Shown here piece by piece: positions 50,701 to 57,266 of a DNA stretch of 64,000 bases. Source of the stretch: Streptomyces sp. NBC_01283 (GTDB lineage: Bacteria > Actinomycetota > Actinomycetes > Streptomycetales > Streptomycetaceae); NCBI RefSeq assembly GCF_041435335.1, contig NZ_CP108430.1, positions 8,342,001 through 8,406,000 of the forward strand, in the 5' to 3' direction. Below the pieces are notes generated by a model. It ran no database searches and was not told where the DNA came from. It saw nothing but the letters and a program-made list of their open reading frames with translations. The position numbers were made by a program, and so were the translations under genes. Position 1 is the first letter of the stretch; every line of letters begins with the position of its first letter.

Positions 50701-51872
50701 GCTGGCGGCACCGCCGCTTCTGGGCGGGGGAGGCACCCGGCCCGCAGGAGACACCACGGCACGCACCGGCCCCCGCACGCGCCACGGGCCCCCTCGACCG
50801 CCTCCGCGGCTGTGTGGCCGACGTCATGGGCTACACCCCGGACCGCATCGACGCCGACACCCCGCTCACCGACCTGGGGCTCGACTCGCTCACCGCGGCG
50901 CGCATCCGGACCGCGGTGGAGCGGGAGTTCGGGGTGGAGATGGACCCGGGGGTGCTGCTGCGGCAGGCCACGCTGAGAGAGGTCGCGGAGCTCCTGCCGG
51001 AGCGTCGTTCCGAGGGGCGGGGCCGAGCTCCCGGTTGGGTGGGGGAGGAACCCAGGACGACATCCGTCGAAGGGCCCTTCCGTGTTCTGGCGGACTCGGG
51101 CCACGGCACCCCCCTCTTCCTGGCCCACGCGGCGGGTGGCAGCTCCGAGGTGTACGCACGCCTCGCCGAACGCCTCTCCGGCTCCCGCCCCGTGTACGGC
51201 TTCGACCGGCTGACGGCCCCGGAGGACGTCGGGCCCCGCGCGGCGGACTTCGCGGAACGCATCCGCGCGAAGGTCCCCAACGGCCCGTGGCTGCTGGGTG
51301 GTTGGTCCTACGGGGGTTTGCTGGCCCACGAGGCCGCGCGGCTCCTCGCGCCCCACGGCACCGTCGGCGCCCTGGTGCTCCTCGACTCCGTACTGCCCTT
51401 GCCGGTGCCTCCAGGGTTGACCCCCGTGGCGGAAGCCCGCCGCCGCTATGCCGGCTTCGCCGCGTACATCGCCCGCACCTACCGCACCCAACTCGCCCTG
51501 CCCTACGAGGAACTGGCGCGGCTCGACGACGCCGAACAGATCGCCCTGGTCATGAAACTCCTCGAACAGGCCGTCGACCTCCCCCAGGCGGTGCTCGACC
51601 ACCAGCTCACCTCGGCCCTCGACCTCCGCAGCGGCGAACGCCACAGGCCCGGCCCGTACACAGGCCGGACCCTCCTCTACCGGGCGACGGAACCGGCCCC
51701 GCACACCGTGCGCGACACCCGTTACGAACGGGACGACGAAGGCCTCGGCTGGGACGCCCACTGCACCGACCTCACGGTGACCCCGCTGCCGGGCCACCAC
51801 CTCTCGCTGCTCGATCCCCCGGTCGTGGACACCCTCGCGGAACTCCTGACGCGAGACCTGCCCGACGCCTGA
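47796..51872 (+). CDS. polyketide synthase, ACP-KS-AT-ACP-TE (Pks13-like condensing enzyme)
   Basis: The 1358-residue protein has, in order: an N-terminal ACP (S41 in ELGLTSRDAV), KS (about 105-530; C276 in TACSSS, H408, H450), AT (about 633-925; S722 in GHSLGE), a second ACP (S1031 in LGLDSL) and a thioesterase (about 1105-1350; S1171 in GWSYGG). No ketoreductase or dehydratase is present. The mycobacterial Pks13 has the same domain order, and its first ACP carries ELGLSSRDAV. At 1358 residues it is shorter than the 1600-1730 typical there. The AT motif where YASH or HAFH is usual reads GAGH (820-823), consistent with bulky alkylmalonyl extenders. I infer condensation of two fatty chains. 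Confidence 0.9.
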   Translation: MSQAGQAEIRAAIVDSLSTWYGLGADEIADDRPLAELGLTSRDAVVLTARLSDLAGTRLPATLLWEASTIGALTERVARGEPEHGGSPSVRRAAGTPPAEADALVAVIGVGCRLPGGVTSPAAFWRLLSEGRDAVGTVGDDRWAPFVREGRSLPDDLSRHGGFLGDGGIDGVAGFDAEFFGIGADEATAMDPQQRMLLEVAREAVDHAALSAPSLAGTRTGVFVGISGNEYAHLTTAEPESIGAWTPPGAALSIAANRLSYLLDLRGPSMAVDTACSSSLVAVHHAVRSLGAGESDMALAAGVNLLLSPAVTLGFQRAGALAADGRCKAFDVSADGMVRGEGCGVVVLKRLADAERDGDRVLAVIEATAVNSDGRSNGLTAPSADAQRTLLEQCHATEAASVDYVEAHGTGTALGDPIEASALSAALGAAQGRAADQPLLIGSVKTNIGHLEAAAGIAGFIKTVLALHHDEIPPHLHFTAPGPHADLDALGLRVVTGPEPWPRYSGTARAGVSAFGFGGTNAHVVLAEHRVPRGPRPAFTAPAVALLDGVTEDRVRAYAGELAQWLTGPDSRSVRPADLGRTLSGRAGRGRHKAAVVARDRDELTTALARLAGREPDGRVVMGAPASGGGPGAVWVFSGYGSQWPGMGSELLATEPEFSAAVDRLEPLLREQAGISLRDCMDLGAELTSTAVVMPALFGMQVALAELWRSYGFEPAAVIGHSLGEIAAAVACGALDVATGARVVTIRSRLLAGLTGGAMAVVDRPGEHIAALTADFRTLQVAVHASPAQSVVTGSADDVRGLIDHVTREGGFARSLRVTGAGHSPDVDPLLGEFARELGAVRHARPGCRRYSTVLADPRDPAPCDADYWLANLRRPVRFTQAVRAAAEDGHRLFVEVAPHPTQLHPLTETLRDAGAEGSLILPTLRRGTDDALTFRTSLASLLVRGVGGPASLQGLHPDARVVDVPTPRWRHRRFWAGEAPGPQETPRHAPAPARATGPLDRLRGCVADVMGYTPDRIDADTPLTDLGLDSLTAARIRTAVEREFGVEMDPGVLLRQATLREVAELLPERRSEGRGRAPGWVGEEPRTTSVEGPFRVLADSGHGTPLFLAHAAGGSSEVYARLAERLSGSRPVYGFDRLTAPEDVGPRAADFAERIRAKVPNGPWLLGGWSYGGLLAHEAARLLAPHGTVGALVLLDSVLPLPVPPGLTPVAEARRRYAGFAAYIARTYRTQLALPYEELARLDDAEQIALVMKLLEQAVDLPQAVLDHQLTSALDLRSGERHRPGPYTGRTLLYRATEPAPHTVRDTRYERDDEGLGWDAHCTDLTVTPLPGHHLSLLDPPVVDTLAELLTRDLPDA

Positions 51873-51926
51873 CGGTTCACCTTGCCCGTTCCCGTGCCCG
51901 ACCGCCCGCCCGAGAAGAGGACCCCC

Positions 51927-52949
51927 ATGCCGCAGAAGCACCGCAGACCACGCAAGAAGCTCGCCGCCCTCGCCACGGCCACCGCGCTCCTCGCCACCGG
52001 CGGCGCCCTCGGCACCTCCACCGCCCTGGGAGCGCCCACCGCGGCTCCGGCGGCGGCCCGAACCGCCGAGGGTCCGCGCGTCGTCGGGGAGAAGTGGCTC
52101 GACGCCCGCACCGTCGACCTCACCGTGGACTCACCCGCCGTGGGCAAACAGCTCCCCGTACGCGTCATCCTGCCCGCCCGCTTCAAGGAACAGCCGGACC
52201 GCACCTGGCCCGTGCTCTACCTCCTCCAGGGCGCCCACGACGACTACACCTCCTGGACCCGCGAGACGGACGTCGAGGAGTTCCTCGCCGACAAGGACGT
52301 CCTCACCGTGATCCCGGCGTCGGGCCCCACCGGCATCCCCACCGACTGGTGGGACCACGGCAGCTCCACCGCCCCCGACTACGAGACCTTCCAGGTCGAG
52401 GAGTTGACGGGGCTGCTGCGCGACACCTACCGGGCGAACGGCACCCGTGCCGTCGCCGGAGTCTCCACCGGTGGCTACGGCGCCATGGCGTTCGCCGCCA
52501 GGCACCCCGGAACCTTCGGCGCGGCGGCCTCGTACAGCGGAGTCCTGGACACGACGGCCCTCGGCATGCCGACGGTGATGAACGCCATCGTCGCCCGGGA
52601 GCTCCAGTTCCCCTCCGCGCTCTGGGGCAGCCCCTTCCTACACCGGGACAACTGGAACCGCCACAATCCCGCCGCCCTCGCCAAGAGCCTGGCGGGAACC
52701 CGGCTCTACGTCTCCCAGGGCAGCGGCATCCCCAGCACCGACTTCGGCAACCTCGAAGGGGCGGTCCTGGAGGGCACGCTGTGGAGCCAGGCACACGGAT
52801 TCGCGAAGCAGCTGGACCGCGCCGGAGTCCCGGCGACGGTCAACTTCTACCGTGGCGGCTCGCACGCCTGGCCCTCCTGGCAGCGTGAGTTCAAGGCTTC
52901 GTGGCCGACGCTGGCGGCGGGCCTTGGGCTTCCCTCACAGGCCCTCTGA
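51927..52949 (+). CDS. exported antigen-85-like esterase (alpha/beta hydrolase)
   Basis: The 340-residue protein has a signal peptide (about 1-45) and an antigen 85/esterase D-like fold: RTWPVLYLLQGAHDDYTSW, the nucleophile in GVSTGGYGAM (S180), and H313 in GGSHAWPSWQ, close to the HSWPYW-like end of mycobacterial Ag85. Streptomyces often have such esterases without mycolic acids, so the name does not prove mycolyl transfer, but its place directly after a Pks13-like gene is striking. The end overlaps the convergent desaturase gene by 59 nt. Confidence 0.88.
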   Translation: MPQKHRRPRKKLAALATATALLATGGALGTSTALGAPTAAPAAARTAEGPRVVGEKWLDARTVDLTVDSPAVGKQLPVRVILPARFKEQPDRTWPVLYLLQGAHDDYTSWTRETDVEEFLADKDVLTVIPASGPTGIPTDWWDHGSSTAPDYETFQVEELTGLLRDTYRANGTRAVAGVSTGGYGAMAFAARHPGTFGAAASYSGVLDTTALGMPTVMNAIVARELQFPSALWGSPFLHRDNWNRHNPAALAKSLAGTRLYVSQGSGIPSTDFGNLEGAVLEGTLWSQAHGFAKQLDRAGVPATVNFYRGGSHAWPSWQREFKASWPTLAAGLGLPSQAL

Positions 52950-53874
52950 CGTCGGTGGAGAGGCGGGCGAGCCGCCGCTCGTCCGGCCACCGCACCGCAC
53001 TGGCCCAGGAGGCGAGCTCGAACAGGCGGATGAGCCGGGCGCTGGAGTCGAGCTGCCCGCGCAGCACCCCGTGCCGGGCGGACGTCGGGTCGGCGTGATG
53101 GAGGTTGTGCCAGGACTCGCCGCCGGAGAGCGGCGCGAGCCACCACACATTGCCCGAGCGGTCCCGCACTCGGAAGGGGTGGGCCCCGCTGATGTGGCAG
53201 ATCGAGTTGATCGACCAGGTGACGTGATGGAGCAGACCGATGCGGACGAGTCCCGCCCAGAAGAAGGCGGACCAGGCGGCGCCGGAGTCCCAGCCGCCGT
53301 CGCCCCAGAGGCCTCCCGCCACGGCGGGCGCACCGAACGAGAACAGCACGATCAGCGGCTGCCAGCGCGCCACCAGGCGCAGATCGCGGTCGGCGATGAG
53401 GTCGGGGACGTACTTCTCCTTGTTGGTCTTGTCGTTGTTGAAGGTCCAGCCGACGTGCGCCCATGCCATGCCCTTGAGCAGGGCGCGCACGGAGGTGCCG
53501 AACCGCCAGGGGGAGTGCGGGTCTCCCGGCTGGTCCGCGAACTGGTGGTGGCGGCGGTGATCGGCACACCAGGTGATCGCGTCCCCCTCGACGGCCATCG
53601 TCCCGGCCACCGCCAGCGCGATCTTGAGGGGGCGGGCGGCCTTGAACGCCTTGTGCGTGAACAGGCGGTGGTAGCCGATGGTGATGCCGTGTACGGCGAC
53701 GGCGTACATCACCGCTCCGATCACCAGATCGTGCCAGGTGACCCCCCATCCCCACAGCACGATCACGGACGCGATCACCGCGACAAAGGGAATTCCGACG
53801 AACACCCCCACGACGACGCGGTCGGCTGTGCCCATGCGTTCGCCCCAAGCGGCGTTCGCGCTCTCTTCTGTCAT
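52891..53874 (-). CDS. acyl-CoA desaturase (membrane, delta-9 type)
   Basis: The 327-residue protein has four to five hydrophobic segments and the three histidine boxes of membrane fatty-acid desaturases: HRLFTH, HRRHH and HNLHH (GGESWHNLHHADP), which bind the di-iron centre. It introduces a double bond into a long-chain acyl-CoA. Streptomyces lipids are mostly saturated and branched, so a desaturase here suggests a dedicated substrate. It is divergent from the CCR gene and convergent with the esterase gene. An internal ATG at 53835 is an alternative start. Confidence 0.9.
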   Translation of the reverse strand: MTEESANAAWGERMGTADRVVVGVFVGIPFVAVIASVIVLWGWGVTWHDLVIGAVMYAVAVHGITIGYHRLFTHKAFKAARPLKIALAVAGTMAVEGDAITWCADHRRHHQFADQPGDPHSPWRFGTSVRALLKGMAWAHVGWTFNNDKTNKEKYVPDLIADRDLRLVARWQPLIVLFSFGAPAVAGGLWGDGGWDSGAAWSAFFWAGLVRIGLLHHVTWSINSICHISGAHPFRVRDRSGNVWWLAPLSGGESWHNLHHADPTSARHGVLRGQLDSSARLIRLFELASWASAVRWPDERRLARLSTDVRGPVREAQGPPPASATKP

Positions 53875-54062
53875 GAAATTTCCTCACCTTCCAGTGCGGG
53901 TGAGCCGGACATTAGCGACGGAAATAGGGAGGCCTCTACTCGGAAAGTGATGACGGAGCCAGGGGTCGATTAGCGATCCTGGTGAATTGACGCCGAACGC
54001 TTGTGCGGGGCGGGTGTTCCGCCGCACTGTGCAACCCATTGGACAGCCGAAGGAGGAACCGC

Positions 54063-55343
54063 ATGGATGTGCTCGCAGAGGCAGTCGTCGCGGGAGCCGG
54101 CGCGGACGACCTGCGCCGACTTCCCGTACCCGCCGAATTCACCGCCGCGCATCTGCGGAGGGAGGATGCGGAGAGTTTCAGGGGGGTGGCGGACAAAGAT
54201 GTCCGGAAGACACTTCACGTCGGCTCCGTGCCGATGCCCGAACTCGCTCCCGACGAAGTCCTGGTGGCCGTCATGGCGAGCGGGATCAATTACAACACCG
54301 TGTGGTCGGCGATGTTCGAGCCGTTATCCACGTTCTCCTTTCTGCGGCATTTCGGTGCGAAAGGAGGATGGGCCGCGCGGCACGACCAGCCGTATCACGT
54401 GGTGGGTTCGGACGCCGCCGGAGTCGTCGTCCGTACGGGAGCCGGGGTACGCCGCTGGAACATCGGCGACGAGGTCGTGGTCACCCCCGCCCACGTCGAC
54501 GACGAGGAACCGGCGACCCACGCCGACGGCATGCTCGGCGACGGCCAGCTCGCCTGGGGTTTCGAGACCAACTTCGGCGGCCTCGCCCACTACTGCGTGG
54601 CCCGCGCCAGCCAGCTCCTGCGCAAGTCGGACCGGCTGACCTGGGAGGAGGCAGCCGCCAACCCGCTCTGCGCGGGCACCGCCTACCGCATGCTGGTCAG
54701 CGACCGCGGCGCCCGGATGACCCAGGGCGACATCGTGCTGATCTGGGGCGCGGCGGGCGGCCTTGGCGCGTACGCCGCGCAGCTCGTCCGCAACGGCGGC
54801 GGCATCGCGGTGGGCGTGGTCGGCAGCGAGGAGAAGGCCGAGCGTGCCCGTGCCTTCGGCTGCCACGCGGTGATCAACCGCGCGGAGATCGGGCTGACCG
54901 GCACCGCTCCGGCCGACCCGGCGGCGGTCGGCAAACGGCTCGGCAAGCGGATCCGTGCCGAGGTGGGGGAGGACCCGCACATCGTGTTCGAGCACGTCGG
55001 CCGGGCGACCTTCGGGGTCTCCGTCTTCGTGGTCCGCCGCGGCGGCGCCGTCGTCACCTGCGGATCGAGCACCGGCTATCTCCACGAGTTCGACAACCGC
55101 TACCTCTGGATGCGTCTCAAGCGCGTCATCGGCAGCCACGGGGCCAACCTCCAGGAACAGGCCGCGGTGGCCCGCCTCCTCGACCTCGGGCACATCCGGC
55201 CCGCCCTGTCGGTGACGTACGACCTCCAGGACACCGCCGAAGCCGCCCGCCTCGTCCAGGCCAACCGCCACACGGGAAAGGTCGGCGTGCTCGCGCTCGC
55301 GCCGACGACCGGCCTCGGGAAGAGGATCGCGGCCCCGGCATGA
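54063..55343 (+). CDS. ccr: crotonyl-CoA carboxylase/reductase family enzyme
   Basis: The 426-residue protein belongs to the NADPH-dependent enoyl-CoA carboxylases/reductases that turn an alpha,beta-unsaturated acyl-CoA plus CO2 into an alkylmalonyl-CoA. The residues that bind CO2 in the characterised CCR are all present: the asparagine of INYN (76-78), F167-E168 in WGFETN and H359 in IGSHGAN. GAAGGLGAYA is the cofactor loop. AAGGAGGAA precedes ATG 54063. A TTA codon (54324-54326, L88) makes its translation bldA-dependent. It would supply the extender unit to the AT of the Pks13-like enzyme. Confidence 0.92.
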   Translation: MDVLAEAVVAGAGADDLRRLPVPAEFTAAHLRREDAESFRGVADKDVRKTLHVGSVPMPELAPDEVLVAVMASGINYNTVWSAMFEPLSTFSFLRHFGAKGGWAARHDQPYHVVGSDAAGVVVRTGAGVRRWNIGDEVVVTPAHVDDEEPATHADGMLGDGQLAWGFETNFGGLAHYCVARASQLLRKSDRLTWEEAAANPLCAGTAYRMLVSDRGARMTQGDIVLIWGAAGGLGAYAAQLVRNGGGIAVGVVGSEEKAERARAFGCHAVINRAEIGLTGTAPADPAAVGKRLGKRIRAEVGEDPHIVFEHVGRATFGVSVFVVRRGGAVVTCGSSTGYLHEFDNRYLWMRLKRVIGSHGANLQEQAAVARLLDLGHIRPALSVTYDLQDTAEAARLVQANRHTGKVGVLALAPTTGLGKRIAAPA

Positions 55344-55346
55344 CAC

Positions 55347-55383
55347 GAGGTGGGCCCTCCCGCTCGACGGAAGGGCCCACCTC
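55347..55383. terminator. bidirectional terminator hairpin after the CCR gene
   Basis: GAGGTGGGCCCT (55347-55358) pairs perfectly with AGGGCCCACCTC (55372-55383) over a 13-nt loop. It lies between the convergent CCR gene and the exported Ig-like protein gene and marks the right end of the lipid locus. Confidence 0.85.
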
Positions 55384-55401
55384 TTGTGCGTGCGTCCGTG
55401 C

Positions 55402-55800
55402 TCAGCGCACCGTCACATAGACGACGGGCGAGACGGCGCCGCCGCCGACGATGCGCAGGGAGTTGCGTCCCTTCCAGCCGAGCTTGACCCGCATGTTGTA
55501 CGCCCCGTTGCGCGCGGTGTACACCGACGCGGGCAGTGACACCCAGCGCTTGCCCTGCTTCTGCTGCAGCGTGACGCGTGTACCTGCCCGCATGTGGCGG
55601 GCGACTCCGTAGACGTGGAAGTCCTGCCACGCCCGCACGCTGCTCACGGTCGACTTCGCCGTCAGCGTCGGACGAGGGGCCGCGGTCTGAGCCATGCCGG
55701 GCTCGTGCGAGGTGTGCGGGCTCACTGCGCCGGCACCGGCCGCCGCGGGGCCCGTCAGAACGGCGAGGGCCGCGATGCCCGCCACCGACACGTACTTCAT
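55402..55800 (-). CDS. exported small protein with Ig-like domain
   Basis: The 132-residue protein has a signal peptide (about 1-22, ending AAAGAG) and a beta-rich domain (VYGVARHMRAGTRVTLQQKQGKRW, then NGAYNMRVKLGWKGRNSLRIV) like the bacterial Ig-like repeats that often bind cell-wall or carbohydrate. It follows the polysaccharide deacetylase gene by 32 nt and could form one unit with it. The exact start is uncertain: an ATG at 55800 fits best; the frame extends further upstream. Confidence 0.75.
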   Translation of the reverse strand: MKYVSVAGIAALAVLTGPAAAGAGAVSPHTSHEPGMAQTAAPRPTLTAKSTVSSVRAWQDFHVYGVARHMRAGTRVTLQQKQGKRWVSLPASVYTARNGAYNMRVKLGWKGRNSLRIVGGGAVSPVVYVTVR

Positions 55801-55832
55801 CGACGCGTACTTCAGCTTCAACCGGTTACCGG

Positions 55833-57164
55833 TCAACGTCCTGTCTCCATCTCTCTGTTGTTTCCTCGCTCGGTCGCTCTGCCGAGAAAGCTTTTCCAGC
55901 CGCCCGGGGGCCGCTCGCCGACCTCGAGCCGGCGCAGCCTGGCGAGGACCTTCGGGTCCTGGACGTCGAGCCAGTCGACGAACTGCCGGAAGGACACGAG
56001 GCGCACGTCCTTCTTGCCTGCCATTCGCCGCAGGGCCGCCTCGACGGCGTCCATATAGATGCCGCCGTTCCACTCCTCGAAGTGGTTGCCGATGAAGAAG
56101 GGGGCGCGGTTCGTCTCATAAGCTCGCCGGAAACCGGCCAGGTACGACTGGGTCGCCTGCGCGCGCCAGCCGGGATAGCGGTACGAGGGGGCCCGTGTCG
56201 CATTCTTCGACCGGTTGGCCAGGACGTTGTAGTCCATCGACAGGACCTCGAAACGGTGTCCGGGGAACGGGATCTGCTGGAGCGGCAGATCCCACACCCC
56301 GAGGCGTTTCTCCGGCCACCGCTGTGTTCCGCCGGGTGACGAGGAGTCGTAGCGCCAGCCCCGCTCGCGGGCGACGGGCAGCAGATTGTTCTGGCCGAGG
56401 AGACAGGGCGTGCGCCCGCCGACGAGTTCCTTGTCGTAGTCGAAAGGCAGCGACGCCAGATCGGTCCAGCCGGTGTTCGTGCGCCATTCCTTGACGAACG
56501 AGGTGGTCTGGTCGATCTCACTGTGCCATTGCGCGGGCGTCCAATGGGCGACGCTTCCGCTGCCGGTGCAGAAGTGTCCGTTGAAGTGCGTGCCGATCTC
56601 ATGGCCATCGAGCCAGGCCTGGCGCACGTACTTCAGCGTCTCTCTGATGTGACCGTCGGTCAGATAGCCGATGTCGGAGGCACCTACGGCGTTGTTCGGC
56701 GGTTCGTAGAGCCGTTTCTTCGATTCGGGCAGGAGATAAAGACCCGACAGGAAGAACGTCATCCGTGCGTCGTGGTCCTCGGCCAGCTTGAGGAAACGCG
56801 GGAAGAGACCGTTGCCGACCTCGCCCGCACCGTCCCAGGAGAAGATCACGAACTGCGGGGGCGTCTCACCCGGCTCCAGGGGGACGGGCGTGGCGGGCTG
56901 GTTCGGCTGCTTCCCCGTGTACGCGGTCGAGCCATCGCCGATCGGCTTCGCGGGGCTCTCGTTCCGCTGCGCGCCGTGCCCGCCGCCGCCCTCTCCCTCA
57001 GGTCCGTCCCCGTGCTGATGTCCGCCCCCGTGCGTTCGTCCGGACGGAGACGCGGAGGTCGAATCCCCGGAACCCCGCTCCTTCGCACCACACCCGGCGA
57101 GACCCACGCCCGCCGTCACCGCAAGTCCCAGCCCCAGCGCGCGCCTTCGGCCGACCGAGTGCAT
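55833..57164 (-). CDS. polysaccharide deacetylase-like lipoprotein
   Basis: The 443-residue protein has a signal peptide with RRR and lipobox GLAGC (C25), a long glycine- and histidine-rich linker (about 40-70, GGGHQHGDG), and a carbohydrate esterase 4-type fold: FSWDG (metal and catalytic aspartate) and IGTHFNGHF (metal histidines). Such enzymes remove acetyl groups from peptidoglycan or other glycans at the cell surface. The HQHGDG stretch may hold metal. It lies beside a small exported Ig-like protein. Confidence 0.88.
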   Translation of the reverse strand: MHSVGRRRALGLGLAVTAGVGLAGCGAKERGSGDSTSASPSGRTHGGGHQHGDGPEGEGGGGHGAQRNESPAKPIGDGSTAYTGKQPNQPATPVPLEPGETPPQFVIFSWDGAGEVGNGLFPRFLKLAEDHDARMTFFLSGLYLLPESKKRLYEPPNNAVGASDIGYLTDGHIRETLKYVRQAWLDGHEIGTHFNGHFCTGSGSVAHWTPAQWHSEIDQTTSFVKEWRTNTGWTDLASLPFDYDKELVGGRTPCLLGQNNLLPVARERGWRYDSSSPGGTQRWPEKRLGVWDLPLQQIPFPGHRFEVLSMDYNVLANRSKNATRAPSYRYPGWRAQATQSYLAGFRRAYETNRAPFFIGNHFEEWNGGIYMDAVEAALRRMAGKKDVRLVSFRQFVDWLDVQDPKVLARLRRLEVGERPPGGWKSFLGRATERGNNREMETGR

Positions 57165-57266
57165 GCCCGCTCCGTTCGCTCGCTTCCTGGTCGAACCATG
57201 TGTAGACCGCGGAAAGATGAACGAATCAGATGATTAAGGTCTTTTACGTAATTTGACCCGAGTGCC

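Noticed and set aside
47916..51941. A 1341-codon open frame on the minus strand opposite the PKS gene
   Set aside because: It is an artefact of the GC-rich third positions of the PKS gene. The product has no domain features and is rich in arginine, glycine and histidine.
53875..54062. A defined operator between the desaturase and CCR genes
   Set aside because: The region is relatively AT-rich and contains TTGACG, but no convincing -10 or palindrome could be placed.
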